Positions 35,257 to 46,428 of a DNA stretch of 64,000 bases are shown piece after piece; positions within the stretch are counted from its first letter, which is position 1; each line of letters opens with the position of its first letter. Source of the stretch: Fusarium oxysporum f. sp. lycopersici 4287 (Eukaryota > Ascomycota > Sordariomycetes > Hypocreales > Nectriaceae); NCBI RefSeq assembly GCF_000149955.1, contig NC_030992.1, positions 1,904,366-1,968,365 of the forward strand, read 5' to 3'. The notes beneath the pieces are model-generated. The model searched no databases. It was not told the origin of the DNA and saw nothing but the letters and a program-made list of their open reading frames with translations. Both the position numbers and the translations under genes were made by a program.

Positions 35257-36756
35257 ATGATTTGGTTACGCCGCTTCACCATATTACTCTCTTTCATGCT
35301 GCTTATCTCCTTTGGCGCATGGCTGCTTCCCCGTATACTAGACCCAACGACGAAAGGCCCCGAGAGGCGCGCCAGAGATCGACGATGGGTGAACAGCAGC
35401 CCGTACTTTCTGGATCGTCAGGCCTGTCGCTGGATTAGTCTGTGCGGACTACATCACTTGCGCAGTGATCCTGCCTCTCGTGGGAATAATGAGGACGAAG
35501 AACCAGAATGGGGAGAGCTCAAGCGCCGCTCTCTTGCTTGGGAGCCTGATGAGATTCCCCGTCAGAATCACAAGAGAGATATCAATCAACGACGCAGGAT
35601 CCTTCGCGATATCCCCGACTATGTTACAAAGCATGCGCCGTTAGTTCACCTCTACTCTGGGGAAGAGTTTTGGCCCTCGGATATTCGTCAGCACGTAGAA
35701 CATATGACTGCCTACGCCGATGACGAGCCTATTAACTCGACTGAGAAGTGGACTCTTCATAACTTGCACGAGCTGAATAAGTATTCTGGCAAGATCACTC
35801 TCCGAAGTGATGACGATGTCGAGTCTCGTCCCAATTGGCTGCACAGCCATTATAACGTTCCCAAACCGTTTCCTGACGACAAAGACGATGACCAAAACCG
35901 CGATATACCGGTAGGAAACCCCGGAGGAGAACCCGAAGCCCGGGAGCCCAGCACCTGGTATGATGTCGACAAAACACGGCCTGTCCATAAGATTTCTGAC
36001 CCTAGAAATCGCAAACTTCAGAATCGCCGCCGTTCGGAGTCCAACAGTCACAAACCGGAGGCCAATGGCTACTCAGCAGCTCCCGCAGTGCTTGTTGTGG
36101 TTGATAAGGGGTCAGGCATTGTTGACGCCTTCTGGTTCTTCTTCTACTCCTACAACCTCGGTCAAACTGTCATGAACATCCGGTTTGGTAACCATGTGGG
36201 TGACTGGGAGCACTGCATGATCCGTTTCGAGCACGGCATTCCCCGTGGTGTCTTTTTCTCAGAGCATGAGGGTGGGCAGGCGTACGCATTCGAAGCTGTC
36301 GAAAAGCGTGGTGACAGACCCGTCATCTATTCAGCTGTGGGCTCCCACGCAATGTACGCGCTACCAGGAAACCATGCTTACATCCTGCCATTCAAGCTTC
36401 TCAAGGATGTCACGGATAAGGGACCGCTCTGGGACCCCTGTCTTAACAATTACGCATACCATTACGACTATACGAAAGAGGACAATCATGACCTGGACGA
36501 ACAACACGAACCTCTGAGTCTTGTTCCCGCGGCATCGAATCCTCATGCACCGACATCTTGGTTCCATTATCAAGGGCATTGGGGTGACGAAGTCTACTCT
36601 CTTGCTGACGCCCGTCAGTGGCGTTTCTTCGGTCAGTATCACTACGTCACTGGCCCAGATGGACCCAGGTTCAAAACTCTCAATCGTACAAAAATGTGTC
36701 AAAAACAGAATTGTAAAATTCTCTACAACCTAGATCCGAAGAACACATGGTACTAG
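35257..36756 (+). CDS. Vps62-family protein with N-terminal membrane anchor
   Basis: An unspliced 499-residue protein. The first in-frame ATG is at 35257; the frame extends upstream only via TTG. The N-terminus (MIWLRRFTILLSFMLLISFG) is a signal anchor. The Vps62 domain begins with YVTKHAPLVHLYSGEEFWPSD at about residue 125. After a charged insertion (roughly 220-280) it continues with VDAFWFFFYSYN, the GNHVGDWEHCMIRF motif, VIYSAVGSHAMYA and LWDPCLNNYAY. Yeast Vps62 and its paralogue Tda6 were linked to vacuolar protein sorting, but the biochemical activity of the family is not established. The His/Asp/Glu-rich VGDWEH and GSHA motifs are the family's invariant core. Topology suggests a type II membrane or secreted-lumen protein. 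Confidence 0.88.
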   Translation: MIWLRRFTILLSFMLLISFGAWLLPRILDPTTKGPERRARDRRWVNSSPYFLDRQACRWISLCGLHHLRSDPASRGNNEDEEPEWGELKRRSLAWEPDEIPRQNHKRDINQRRRILRDIPDYVTKHAPLVHLYSGEEFWPSDIRQHVEHMTAYADDEPINSTEKWTLHNLHELNKYSGKITLRSDDDVESRPNWLHSHYNVPKPFPDDKDDDQNRDIPVGNPGGEPEAREPSTWYDVDKTRPVHKISDPRNRKLQNRRRSESNSHKPEANGYSAAPAVLVVVDKGSGIVDAFWFFFYSYNLGQTVMNIRFGNHVGDWEHCMIRFEHGIPRGVFFSEHEGGQAYAFEAVEKRGDRPVIYSAVGSHAMYALPGNHAYILPFKLLKDVTDKGPLWDPCLNNYAYHYDYTKEDNHDLDEQHEPLSLVPAASNPHAPTSWFHYQGHWGDEVYSLADARQWRFFGQYHYVTGPDGPRFKTLNRTKMCQKQNCKILYNLDPKNTWY

Positions 36757-37884
36757 ATGGGGATGTTCGTCAGTCGATTCTGTGTTGCACTACGTGCAAC
36801 TGGTACAAGTGCCACACCTATATTATATCCTTGATTTCTTCAAGTTGAACCGGAGTTTGACGTAGCCAACCTATGTGGCGGATCCAAAAGAATTAGTACG
36901 TACGTAGATGCATGCTTATCCGGCAGTGGGTGAACCCGAGGGTCTTAGCTGGGAGGACCGGATTGTTCGGCATTTGTTAGATGGGATACGGCGTTACGTC
37001 AGGGGTTTCTCTTGGGATAGATTCTTTTCTTCGTGCCTGGTTCGTGAAGAAGCAAACTGGCGGCCTACAACGTACACACTGTTATGTTGGATGGGATGAT
37101 TATGGGATTTGATACCCAGATACCGCTTTTGTTAGATGCCCCAACTTAGATATGTCGAAATTTTCCTTTTATGGTTATGAAGTATAGAATTTAAGTTATT
37201 AACTCAGCCCCTGTATGGTACCAAGAATGGTCGATGCCAGCGTGTGAAAAGTGTCACATTCGTCGAGGATGTGGACATGTTGCACTCCTCGATGACCGAT
37301 AAATGTCATACTACAGACAGAGTCCGACAAAAGCTAGTATAGCAGCTTCAGTAAGCGGTGGTGTACGTAGGATATTGAATCTATCCGATACTTGTGTAAA
37401 CTTCAAATTGTTTGAATTGCTGCAGTCGGCATACTCAAGCTGTGTCAGCCATTTTAACGCATAAACTATGATGAGACGTTTCGCCTGCTGGCCTCTCAAC
37501 TATAAGCCATGATGTTAATAACACAGTTTCTGTTTCACTTGTACATGCGTTACAACTATGATAGCTGCAGAAGAATCCTAGAAAGGCATACATTTGCGCA
37601 AGTGGTCCCTGAACTCAGTGTTTAGATGAACCTGGCCTTCTCCTCGTCGCCTAGAACTTGACTCGGTTCTTCTTACTTCTGAAGGTGAAGCATGAGTCCA
37701 AGGTCCTCACCATACATGATAGTCGTCCACTCTTAGGTGGAGATGAGTTTAATGCACATGCCAGAGCGGTCAAGGTGATGACCAGCACGGGAGTTTCCTG
37801 GAGGTTCCACTCAACAAAGCCTCTGTTTGTATTCAGCAATCATCTCTCGTGGGTGGCCAACACACAGCACCTTAGAGATCCTTG

Positions 37885-38340
37885 TCAGTGCAGTAGAGTA
37901 TTGTATCGGTCATGGTGTGGCATTCGACTTGAGCAACCCATGGTAAGTACGACAGCAATATCATTGTCTGATGCCTCGTTGTGATCGAGGGCCACAACTA
38001 CCAAACGGGCCTGATAAAGTGCCCATAGATCTTGATCATAGTCATCTATTGCACGGCGTATGTGTCCTAACTCGGTAACACAGATACAGCTTCGGCCTGG
38101 TTTCAGGCGGTCTCTGAGAAGGCCGATGTCAGGACTTTTACACACGATTTTTGTGAGTTCATAACTGCGATAGGTGGATGTAAGCTGTCATGAGTTGGCC
38201 AGTGGCTTGTGTCCAGGAAAGTCTGATCCTGTCGAGGGGAAGGTCTCGAATGGATGTGGCTACAGACTCGACAAGATCGTGAGACTGTCATGAATCCGAT
38301 GGCGTTGGATTATTTCTTGAAACCCACTACAGGAACTATA
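37885..38340 (-). pseudogene. Possible decayed protein-coding gene, unrecognised
   Basis: On the minus strand two overlapping frames read like one protein. One frame from about 38290 contains SHDLVESVATSIRD and LSWTQATGQLMTAYIHLSQ, then stops. The frame one base further on is open from about 38190 (ELTKIVCKSPDIGLLRDRL, then RRAIDDYDQDLWALYQARL) to a stop at 37885. A stop also precedes the first block. No ordinary intron joins them in phase, so a one-base indel in a dead gene is the simplest reading. I recognise no family. Short random frames can look protein-like, so this is tentative. Confidence 0.3.
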
Positions 38341-39857
38341 TCAGCCTAATGATGAATATTCGTAGGACAGCAAAAGCTACAGAGCGGTTCCCAGCGTGAA
38401 CTGACCGATAAGGACATTAGTTTTGCGATACCGTTGTGTATGTCATGCCTATATTTACGGTTTGTATGTAATCATCTACAGTTGTTAAAGGTGCCTGTAC
38501 CCCGGTAAGGCATGGTATCGTCATCACAGAGCGTCAACGTCCTGCTAAGGGCAGTGGGAGAAAATGTCACTCTAGTGATACACAAACTCTAAATGTGATG
38601 GTGTTACGGTAAAAATAAGGTTATGCAGGACGACTGGATACGATCTAACTAGCTCGGTCGTGCTATCATTTAACGGTGCATATAGATAATCGAGATAGCT
38701 AGAGTATTAAGCTTTCCTTTATTCGTATGAGATCTCGCTTGAGTATATTAACCGTAGAGTTATGTAGATCAAAGATGGGCCACTGGCACGGTGTTGACGG
38801 ATTCTTGACAGTCAATGAATAACAAAACAAGTTGGCGTTTCTGTTTGGTGTCTGGTATTGTGTTGTGTTGAAAGAATGAGGCCAATGCCGCCGTTATGTC
38901 TACCTCTCGGAAGCTCCGTATCCGAGAACGATCCTTGTTGTCCCCTTCTCCTTACTGATTGCTCAAACGGGACATGTCAAAAGAGCTAGACCAGAGCGGC
39001 TGCGTTGCCCCTGTTTTCCTGCCATCCTTCAGTATCGATCAATGAAACGCAATCAGACGACGCTGATCTTCGTCGGGAATGGGATGCTCCTATGTAACGT
39101 GGCCAAAGCTTTTGCAAGGCCAAGAGTTGTCCTTTTAGGTTGCCCGAGGTCAAGGAGTTTCACTCAAGCACACGGCAGTGGATTCAGCGTGAGAGCATCT
39201 ATTCCTCTTTAGATGCCGTTTCCGAATTCTTGTTTTAGCGCTGATGTTTGATGCTGTTGGTTGCACCTGATCGTCTATCGACCTACATATATTCTCGAGC
39301 GGTTGGATGTGGTTGAGGTGATATGTCGTTATGGCCTCCTCAGTCGGGCTCAATATTGAGGACGTAGGTTCTCGGGAGGGTTGACTAGTCACAAGCTACA
39401 GTATGCAGATACATTGCTTATTCTGTGTGCCCAGAGTTTAGTTTTGCTCTTTACGTTGAGGCTTGCGAGAACAATACAGAGGCTGAAATGGATCAACTAG
39501 CTATCGGTTGTATTAACCCTACAAGACGAACCGCTACTAAAGTGATATGTGCATCATATGTTTTGGTGTCGCTTGGGCAGAAGAATTCCCCTATTATTTG
39601 ATGGGGAACGGGAAAAGCGAATAGTCCCTGCAACCGTCGACGGAGATGAGTGGAGGCGCAGCTAGCGAAAGGAACTGAACCTGGCTTCTCGCAACAGGAA
39701 CTCGAACTCCTGCAAGCTGAGCAAGGGTCAGGGTTGTATGTTATTCTTTGCCGTGGAAGCCAATGAGAAGAGGGTATCGTGGTGAGCTGAGAAAGTGTGC
39801 TCCATCAGAGCCCAAGTTGTCTCTCTTCTCAATCGAAGCTCATAATCGAGCTCAAGC

Positions 39858-40301
39858 TCAAACCACAAAGGGCAGATGGGTGATAATTAGTGTCTCCGGG
39901 TGTTTCTCCCTGATGCAGTAGCGCCTATAAGGGTCAAAATTCTTCAACACAGGCGACGGATCGAGCCAAGCAGTGGACATGGTGGTCTTGTTGAATACTG
40001 TTGACAGGGGTCCACCATTGCCGCAACCACCAGAGAACTATCCAAGTCAAGTTAGTGCCGATGTTTCGAAGAACAAACCGGAAATTTTCAGGCGGGAGGG
40101 ACGGTATTTGTTCTTGGTACGGCTCTGAAGTTTTTCGTATGAGAGACTTTGATGAGAGTCAGGCAAGCCAGAGGCCATGAAAGGGGTTGAATCATTAATT
40201 ATCGGTAACCCGACTTTGTCGTCCTTGGTCATCTTTGGAAGCAAGCTGCAGGGCACGTCAAGGGAACGGTCGGTGCATCGAGAGAGAGTCATGTCGATCA
40301 T
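39858..40301 (-). CDS. Possible small two-exon gene, unrecognised
   Basis: An ATG at 40301 opens a frame of 84 codons. Near its end the sequence CTAAC, 12 bases, TAG (acceptor at 40038-40040) is a textbook fungal 3' splice signal. Downstream, a 60-codon frame (40037 to the stop at 39858) reads GGPLSTVFNKTTMSTAWLDP and DPYRRYCIREKHPETLIITH. No good donor joins these two frames in the same phase, so the model is incomplete. It could be a lineage-specific gene, a relic or chance. Confidence 0.2.
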
Positions 40302-42003
40302 GGCTGATGGGCGTTTTTAGGGCTTGAGTCAGTGTCAGTGGCGGCCATCAGTCGCTGAGCTATGTATCAAGAGTGTCTAGAACAGCCTGACTTTAAACAA
40401 GAACCACATGGTAAGTTTAAGCACGGTCTTCTAAGCATATAAATCCACAGCAAGAAGTAAGACACAGACCAGAACATGAAGCAATTCTTTGGATAATCGT
40501 GAGCTTCATGTTCAGCTTTGACCTTGAAGCGGCAGCACCGGCATGGCATTGCATGTCACGGCACCCACCCACCCACACCTCGTGGTGGATGGGGTTCATT
40601 ATGAGAAGCGACAAGCGACGCATCATCTGTTGCTTCTGGTTCGCGGGGGGTTGAATTGGATTGTTTACACTGGAGAGGTGCACAGGTACCTAAGGTAGAC
40701 AGACTACAGTACCTACTTATCTAGTCTACTGTGGTCAAGTGGAGGTTTCTAGCCTGCGGGATGTCTCCCAGAGTCGTATCGCAGCTGGAGATTGAGGCAA
40801 AAGAAAGAGAAAGAAAAGACGAAGAAAGAAAAAAAGAGGATCACATCAACATTTCACAATCGGCTTTTCAACATCTCAACCACCAAAAACGATGTGGTGT
40901 TTCAAGGGGCTTTTGGGCGACCTAGTCCAGTGCCGGGAACGGGGATGAACCTGGGAACGACAAGGCTAGGAGCTGCTACCTGCGACGTACCATTTTGGTA
41001 TATTTCTGGGACTGTTTTGGTCTTCTCTTGAACATTCAATACCTCGAGGGAACCCAAGAAGCTATCGCCGGGAACGGCATCGTTTAGAAGCACAGATTCT
41101 ATTGGTGCACCAGCTTCCCTCCGCCGCCCAGCATCCACTCTCACGCCAGGCGCCCCATTTCCAGTCCAGGTGCTGGGGCTAGGCTCCCGGCCACTAAAAT
41201 ATGGAGCTGACCTGGCTGTAAGTCCAAGTACAGCTCGCTAGCACATAATAAAAAGTTGGGTATCGAGACCCTGCACTTTGCGACGAGGAACTAACAGACG
41301 GGAACCCCAGGGAGCTGTTCCTGCTGTGCCGTTCCATTCAGTGCCCCAAAGGCTCATCCCGTCATAAATCGTACAGTGACCTCAGGTTCCATTAAGTTAG
41401 CCCTCTTTTTCTTTCGCCCATGCCCATGTCCGCCCATGTTGCGCCTGTCATGGATGTTGTTGTTAATTAATAAATGACCCGTCTCTTCTCTTCTTCCCTG
41501 TCTCAGAAATACTCTCTGGCTTGGCTTGGTTGGTCCGCTCTATCTATACAGTCCTTTCGCCTATCCAGCTCTATCGACTCTTTCCCCCTCCACACCCAAC
41601 ATACGCAACTTAAATCGAGGCACTTCTCTTGAGGCAACGGGAAACGGATTGCTCTCCTATCGAGACACTTGGTTTTACCACTTACGCCGATACCGTCGAG
41701 GCTTCTTCACTCGCACCACCCGGACCGATTCTCCTATCGAATACATAGCTCAAACCCCGAGTTTCCGGCTGTTTTCGCGACCTCGTCTGGCGACTCGCCT
41801 CATGCTCTTGTAACAGCATTGACCTTGACCGATCCTTAAATCTCTCACTTCGGGCTTCTGTTTGATCTGTCTCACTCACTCGCTTGCGATAACCGAAACG
41901 ACTTTCCGACTCCATCGAGAGACGGCATCCATTTTCGACTGTCTTGCATCTCTACTCCCAGTCAACCTCACCCTACGCCACAATTCCACCTCAAACCCCC
42001 ATA

Positions 42004-43353
42004 ATGTGCTTTGGAAGTCGGGATAAGGGCGATCGCGGTCTTGCGCGATCTCGTGATATCGACAAGCAGCTTCGCCAGGATGAGAAGAAGCTATCCAAGG
42101 AGGTCAAGCTCCTCTTGCTAGGTAGGAATGGTCTGGCCGCGCTTTCGCACAAATGAGACTGACACGCCATGCGCGTCCAACAGGTGCTGGAGAATCTGGA
42201 AAGTCAACTGTCCTCAAGCAGATGAAGCTTATTTACTCTCAAGGCTTCAGCAAAAATGAGAAGCTGGAATGGAAGCCCGTCATCTTTAGCAACATTGTTC
42301 AGTCTTTCAAAGTTATTGCCGAAGCAATGAATGAGCACGATCTCCAATTCGACAACCCCGACAACGAGGTAAGTCAAGCTCTTCTTCCCCACTATGACTG
42401 CCGAAGCCACTATTCCGACGAGAATTTTGAGTGAGGCGGTTGAGTGAGACATCCCCAATTACTAACAGAAGCTACAGAAACATATGGCCCACATCCTTGT
42501 CGACCACGAAATTAGCCCTCACGACCCTATGCCTGCTGACTATCTTGAGCCCATCAAAGCCCTGTGGGTCGACAATGGTGTTCGAGCGGCCATTGGGATG
42601 GGCAACGAATATGCGTTACATGACAACCTAACCTAGTACGTATTGTATCATGGCGTGGCATGAAAATTCTTGGCGCTAACATATTCCAAAGTTTCATTGA
42701 GGACATCGATAGACTCTGGGGAGAGGACTATGTCCCCGATGATCAAGATCTTCTTCGATCGCGATTGCGAACTACTGGTATCACAGAGACCATCTTCGAC
42801 CTCGGCCAACTGACCTACCGAATGTTTGATGTTGGTGGCCAGCGTTCAGAACGAAAGAAGTGGATTCACTGCTTCGAGAATGTCAACTGCCTATTGTTCT
42901 TGGTCGCAATTAGCGGTTATGATCAGTGCTTGGTTGAGGACAAGGATGGGGTCAGTAACGAATGAAACCAGACAGGAAGCTACGAATACCCTGCTAACAG
43001 TGACACAGAACCAAATGAATGAGGCGCTCATGCTTTGGGAGTCGATTGCCAACTCCCATTGGTTTGCCAGATCAGCGCTGATCCTCTTCCTGAATAAGAT
43101 GGATCTGTTCAAGGAGAAGCTCCCCAAGAGCCCTATTACGAATCACGGGTTCACCGATTACCACGGACCTAAGGACGATTATAAGGCGGCGAGCAAGTAC
43201 TTCCTGGACAAGTTCAAGGCTTTGAACCGAAACACCGAGAAGGAGATTTATGGCCATTTCACCAATGCTACCGATACGAACCTGCTCAAAATCACTATGG
43301 CCTCAGTCCAGGACATGATCATCCAACGCAACCTCAAACAGCTCATTCTCTAA
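42004..43353 (+). CDS. Heterotrimeric G-protein alpha subunit (group II, GNA-2/MAGC-like)
   Basis: Five exons (42004-42121, 42184-42368, 42478-42635, 42692-42950, 43009-43353) give 354 residues, the normal G-alpha length. All nucleotide-binding motifs are present: P-loop GAGESGKS from residue 40, switch I RLRTTGI with the catalytic Arg, switch [14 protein letters not shown] with the catalytic Gln, NKMD, and TNATDT (TCAT equivalent). The N-terminus is MCFGSR, lacking the MGxxxS myristoylation signal of groups I and III but offering Cys2 for palmitoylation. The C-terminus, NLKQLIL, lacks the pertussis-toxin cysteine. This pairing is typical of group II fungal G-alphas, whose loss usually gives mild phenotypes. 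Intron 2 has two possible in-frame acceptors nine bases apart; the distal one (exon from 42478) is better placed from the ACTAAC branch. Confidence 0.93.
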
Positions 43354-43549
43354 TCCAGCATATTCTCGACTCGGAACTTGTTATACGGAGACACCCGACA
43401 TTTATCAAGATATTCACGACTATAAAATGGGGGTCGGATATTCCCCGGGTGATAACTCGGCCTCAGCATCATGTCTTCATATGTCATGATCTGGTGAAGA
43501 TATATCAGTGCTGTCGATCAGGACTGCATTGCTTCCTTCTTCTGGATTG

Positions 43550-43552
<3 letters not shown>

Positions 43553-43589
<37 letters not shown>
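43553..43589. repeat. 37-base poly(T) / poly(A) tract
   Basis: An uninterrupted run of T from 43553 to 43589, about 200 bases downstream of the G-alpha stop. Read on the minus strand it is a poly(A) run directly following a tRNA-like sequence. The exact length may be imprecise because homopolymers are error-prone. Confidence 0.95.
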
Positions 43590-43593
<4 letters not shown>

Positions 43594-43601
43594 CTCATTA
43601 C

Positions 43602-43684
43602 CGACTCGGGCCAGTCGAACCAGCGACATGTTTACATGCGCTCTATATGTCCCTCTATGCTAATTCACCCAGTTGTCGGAGTCG
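43602..43684 (-). other. Degenerate tRNA-like sequence next to poly(A) (possible SINE or tRNA retropseudogene)
   Basis: On the minus strand an 83-base segment is bounded by CGACTC and GAGTCG, which can pair as an acceptor-like stem. It contains GGTTCGACTGG (43611-43621), close to the Pol III B box GGTTCGANTCC. The T-stem does not pair properly and the A box is poor, so it is not a functional tRNA. Twelve bases separate it from the 37-base poly(A). No target-site duplication was found. Confidence 0.3.
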
Positions 43685-44092
43685 CAGGGACCCCTCTCAC
43701 ACGGATGCAACCCAACACTTGATTGCCTCCCATGGTAATACTGGCAACATGGTCTGAAGACTTGCCCGGGCCGCAGTGCATAAGTCAAAGCAGTCAGAGA
43801 CGGGTCATGACTCGCCAAGGCAAAGTCACCAGGTGCATCAGGGCATCAGTGGAATGATAGCGGAACGACCATTTTGGCCGAGTTGTGTTTTTTGTGCATT
43901 GCATTGCATGATACCTAAGGCGTACCAGTGGATTCATTTCGGTGTGTCTGTTTTTTTCAAAATCGATTGTTCTAAAAGCAGCAGAGCGGCGGGCTAGCCA
44001 TCCCTTATTTCTTTTAGTGCTGTTAATGAGGCGTATGATATAAACAACGAGGGGATTGATCGGTTGATTGATTACGTATGTATAGATTAGAG

Positions 44093-44131
44093 TAACATAA
44101 CATAACATAACATAACATAACATAACATAAC
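44093..44131. repeat. (TAACA)n microsatellite
   Basis: Perfect repetition of the five-base unit TAACA, about 7.6 copies. Confidence 0.95.
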
Positions 44132-45353
44132 TTGATACTCAGGTTTAGATCCTTGGCATCAAGTCACTCGTTGTTGGCGTATTCACACCGTGACGCGAAT
44201 CTCTCGCCCTGGATCTGCTGAAGAAACATCCATGCGCTATGGCTTTGGCCTGGACCTAAATCTTGACAGCAGCTGTTGTATATCCGCGGCCACATGGCTG
44301 CTCAGACCATGTGTTGTGAGGTGCTCGCTAACAAAGGTGGAAATTCGATCATGCTTTAGGGCCTTGTATTTTCTTTTGTCTCTGGTAGGTCGGATGTGTT
44401 TGAGATTCATGCAGGAGGATTCAATGAAATTGACCATGGAGCATGATGGTGTATGGATCATACATAGGTGACAAGGGTGTCAAAGTATAAATCGAGACTG
44501 ACCTGGGTTGTGATATTGGATTCTCGGGGTCCAGGGTGCCAGCATATCAAGATGAGTATGGACAGGCAACTAGGATATGACCGCTTGGCATTTAGGATAA
44601 CATGATTGCTGTGACCGTGCTATATAAGAAACTAGTGCTGGCGGACTTGTTGAGTCTGTGGGCTTAGTATCTGGATCGCGTATTTTACTCTGGACCGTTG
44701 GATGGGTAACTCGTTACGGTATATCTCTTAAGATATTGGTTTCTAGATTGCATTTACAGTATTACTTTATTTCAAGATCCTGTCCATCGTAGTAGCTCCA
44801 TGGGCGGGTCAGAACTATGTAATTCATCAGCTGTGATTGGTTCAGGCTTGTTATAAGAAACTGTACTTTGAAGCTGCAAGCAGAACGACAGAATGGAATA
44901 GATAGGTACCTTACCTACTAAGTTTTGTTCATCTACCAAGTTGAGGCAGAGTCTTGTGTACATCAAAGGTCTTGTATTCAAGAAACCTAAAACATAGACT
45001 ACTAAGGCACTTAGGTTCGTTTGTGAAATGGGGGTATAGGGATCCTGTACACTGACGCGGGGTTATAAAAAGCATACGGCATATGAAGTACTTATAATGC
45101 AGTACCTTTGCAGAAGTACCTTATCAGTCAAGTTGGATATTGGACAATACCAGAGTACCCTCATACTATTAAACTACCTAGATTTTGGTGAATAACTGCC
45201 AATTGATAGCGTTAGCGCCACTGCAAATCGTTGCGGTTTCATCATCTGTGCCACTTATTTTTGTCCCCCCCGCACCTTGATAACTTCAACAACTTTTTCT
45301 GCCTCCTCCTCAACTTGATACACAACCACAGCGACAAACCACCAAAGACGTAC

Positions 45354-46428
45354 ATGCTCCGTCGCCTCTTCACCACCATGGCCGAATCAGCATCCAAGCG
45401 CGTCAAGACCACGGGCAACGGTCCTCTCATCGGCACTCACAATGGTCACTTCCACGCTGACGAGGCCCTCGCCGTCCACATGCTCCGCCGTCTCCCCGCC
45501 TACCGCGATGCCTCTCTTGTCCGTACCCGCGACCCTGCCGTCCTGGCTACCTGCCACACTGTTGTCGACGTTGGCGGTGAGTACGACGCTGAGAAGCGCC
45601 GTTTCGATCATCATCAGCGCGGCTTCACAACTACCTTTCCCGGTCGCCCTACAAAGCTCTCCAGCGCCGGTCTTGTCTTCCTGCACTTTGGCCGCGCCAT
45701 CGTTGCTGAGCGCCTTGGACAACCCGAGGACTCTGCCGACGTTGAATTGATTTACGAGAAGCTGTACGAGAACTTCGTTGAAGCCCTCGACGCCCACGAC
45801 AATGGTATTTCTGTTTTCGACCCTGCGGGTATCGCCGCTGCAGGTCTTGAGAAACGCTTCAGCGATGGCGCCTTTGGCCTTGGTGCCATGGTCGGACGTC
45901 TGAACCCCCAAGTGGAACGACCCTACGCCATCTGATCCCGCTGAGGCTCAGGCAGCTGAGGATGCCAAGTTCAACGAGGCCAGCAACCGCATTGGCGAGG
46001 AGTTCGACAGAGATCTTGACGGCTATGCCGGTTCTTGGCTCCCTGCCCGCACCATTGTCCAGGAAGCCTTCACCAAGCGCACACAATACGACGAGCAGGG
46101 CCGTCTTCTTGTCCTCGAAGGCCAGTCTGTGCCCTGGAAGGACCACCTCTATACTCTCGAGGACGGTACTCCTTCGGTGCTCTACGTTTTGTACGCTGAG
46201 AAGCCTGAGCCTGGCGCCAAGTGGCGTATCCAGTGCGTTCCTGAGAGCAAGGACTCATTCGTCAGTCGAAAGCCCTTGCCCGAGGCATGGAGAGGATTCC
46301 GCGATGCTGAGCTAGATGGCATCAGTGGCATTCCTGGCTGCGTCTTTGTCCATGCAGCTGGCTTCATTGGTGGCAACAAGACTTTCGAGGGTGCCAAGCA
46401 AATGGCGCTCAAGGCTCTGGGTCCTTAA
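45354..46428 (+). CDS. myg1: MYG1 family 3'-5' RNA exonuclease, reading frame broken by one base
   Basis: Unspliced. From ATG 45354 the frame reads MLRRLFTTMAESAS, then the MYG1 core GTHNGHFHADEALAVHMLR and DVGGEYDAEKRRFDHHQRGF (DHH-like metal-binding motifs). It hits TGA at 45933-45935. Dropping one base in the C5 run at 45905-45909 gives LNPKWNDPTPSDPAEAQ and an uninterrupted frame to 46428, including GCVFVHAAGFIGGNKT. The whole would be 357 residues, normal for the family. No splice signals fit, so this is a one-base insertion: assembly error, recent mutation or, least likely, recoding. MYG1 processes RNA in mitochondria and nucleus. Two in-frame starts (45354 and 45378) could yield forms with and without the basic mitochondrial-type N-terminus. 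Confidence 0.9.

Larger units (their letters stand above)
36757..42003. other. Largest fully sequenced gene-free interval, with possible gene relics
   Basis: About 5.2 kb between the Vps62-family and G-alpha genes. No intact recognisable gene is present. Two minus-strand stretches (37885-38340 and 39858-40301) read like protein in pieces and are listed separately. From 41400 to 42003 the sequence is strongly C/T-rich, typical of the G-alpha leader. No transposase, long terminal repeat or strong AT bias was noticed. Confidence 0.5.
43354..45353. other. Intergenic region between G-alpha and MYG1
   Basis: About 2 kb. It contains a 37-base T run with an adjoining tRNA-like stretch and a pentanucleotide microsatellite, listed separately. 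A 74-codon minus-strand ATG frame at 44237-44461 has no recognisable content. The final 120 bases are C/A-rich and likely form the MYG1 leader. Confidence 0.55.

Noticed and set aside
39695..39712. Hairpin CAGGA...TCCTG with a TTCGA loop resembling a tRNA T-arm
   Set aside because: The loop is one base too long and no acceptor or A box is in place; likely a chance palindrome.
44237..44461. 74-codon minus-strand ATG frame
   Set aside because: No recognisable domain, no splice or leader features; length is within chance expectation.
45231..45353. Upstream extension of MYG1
   Set aside because: The frame is open but starts only at TTG; the first ATG is 45354 and the extra residues have no family match.
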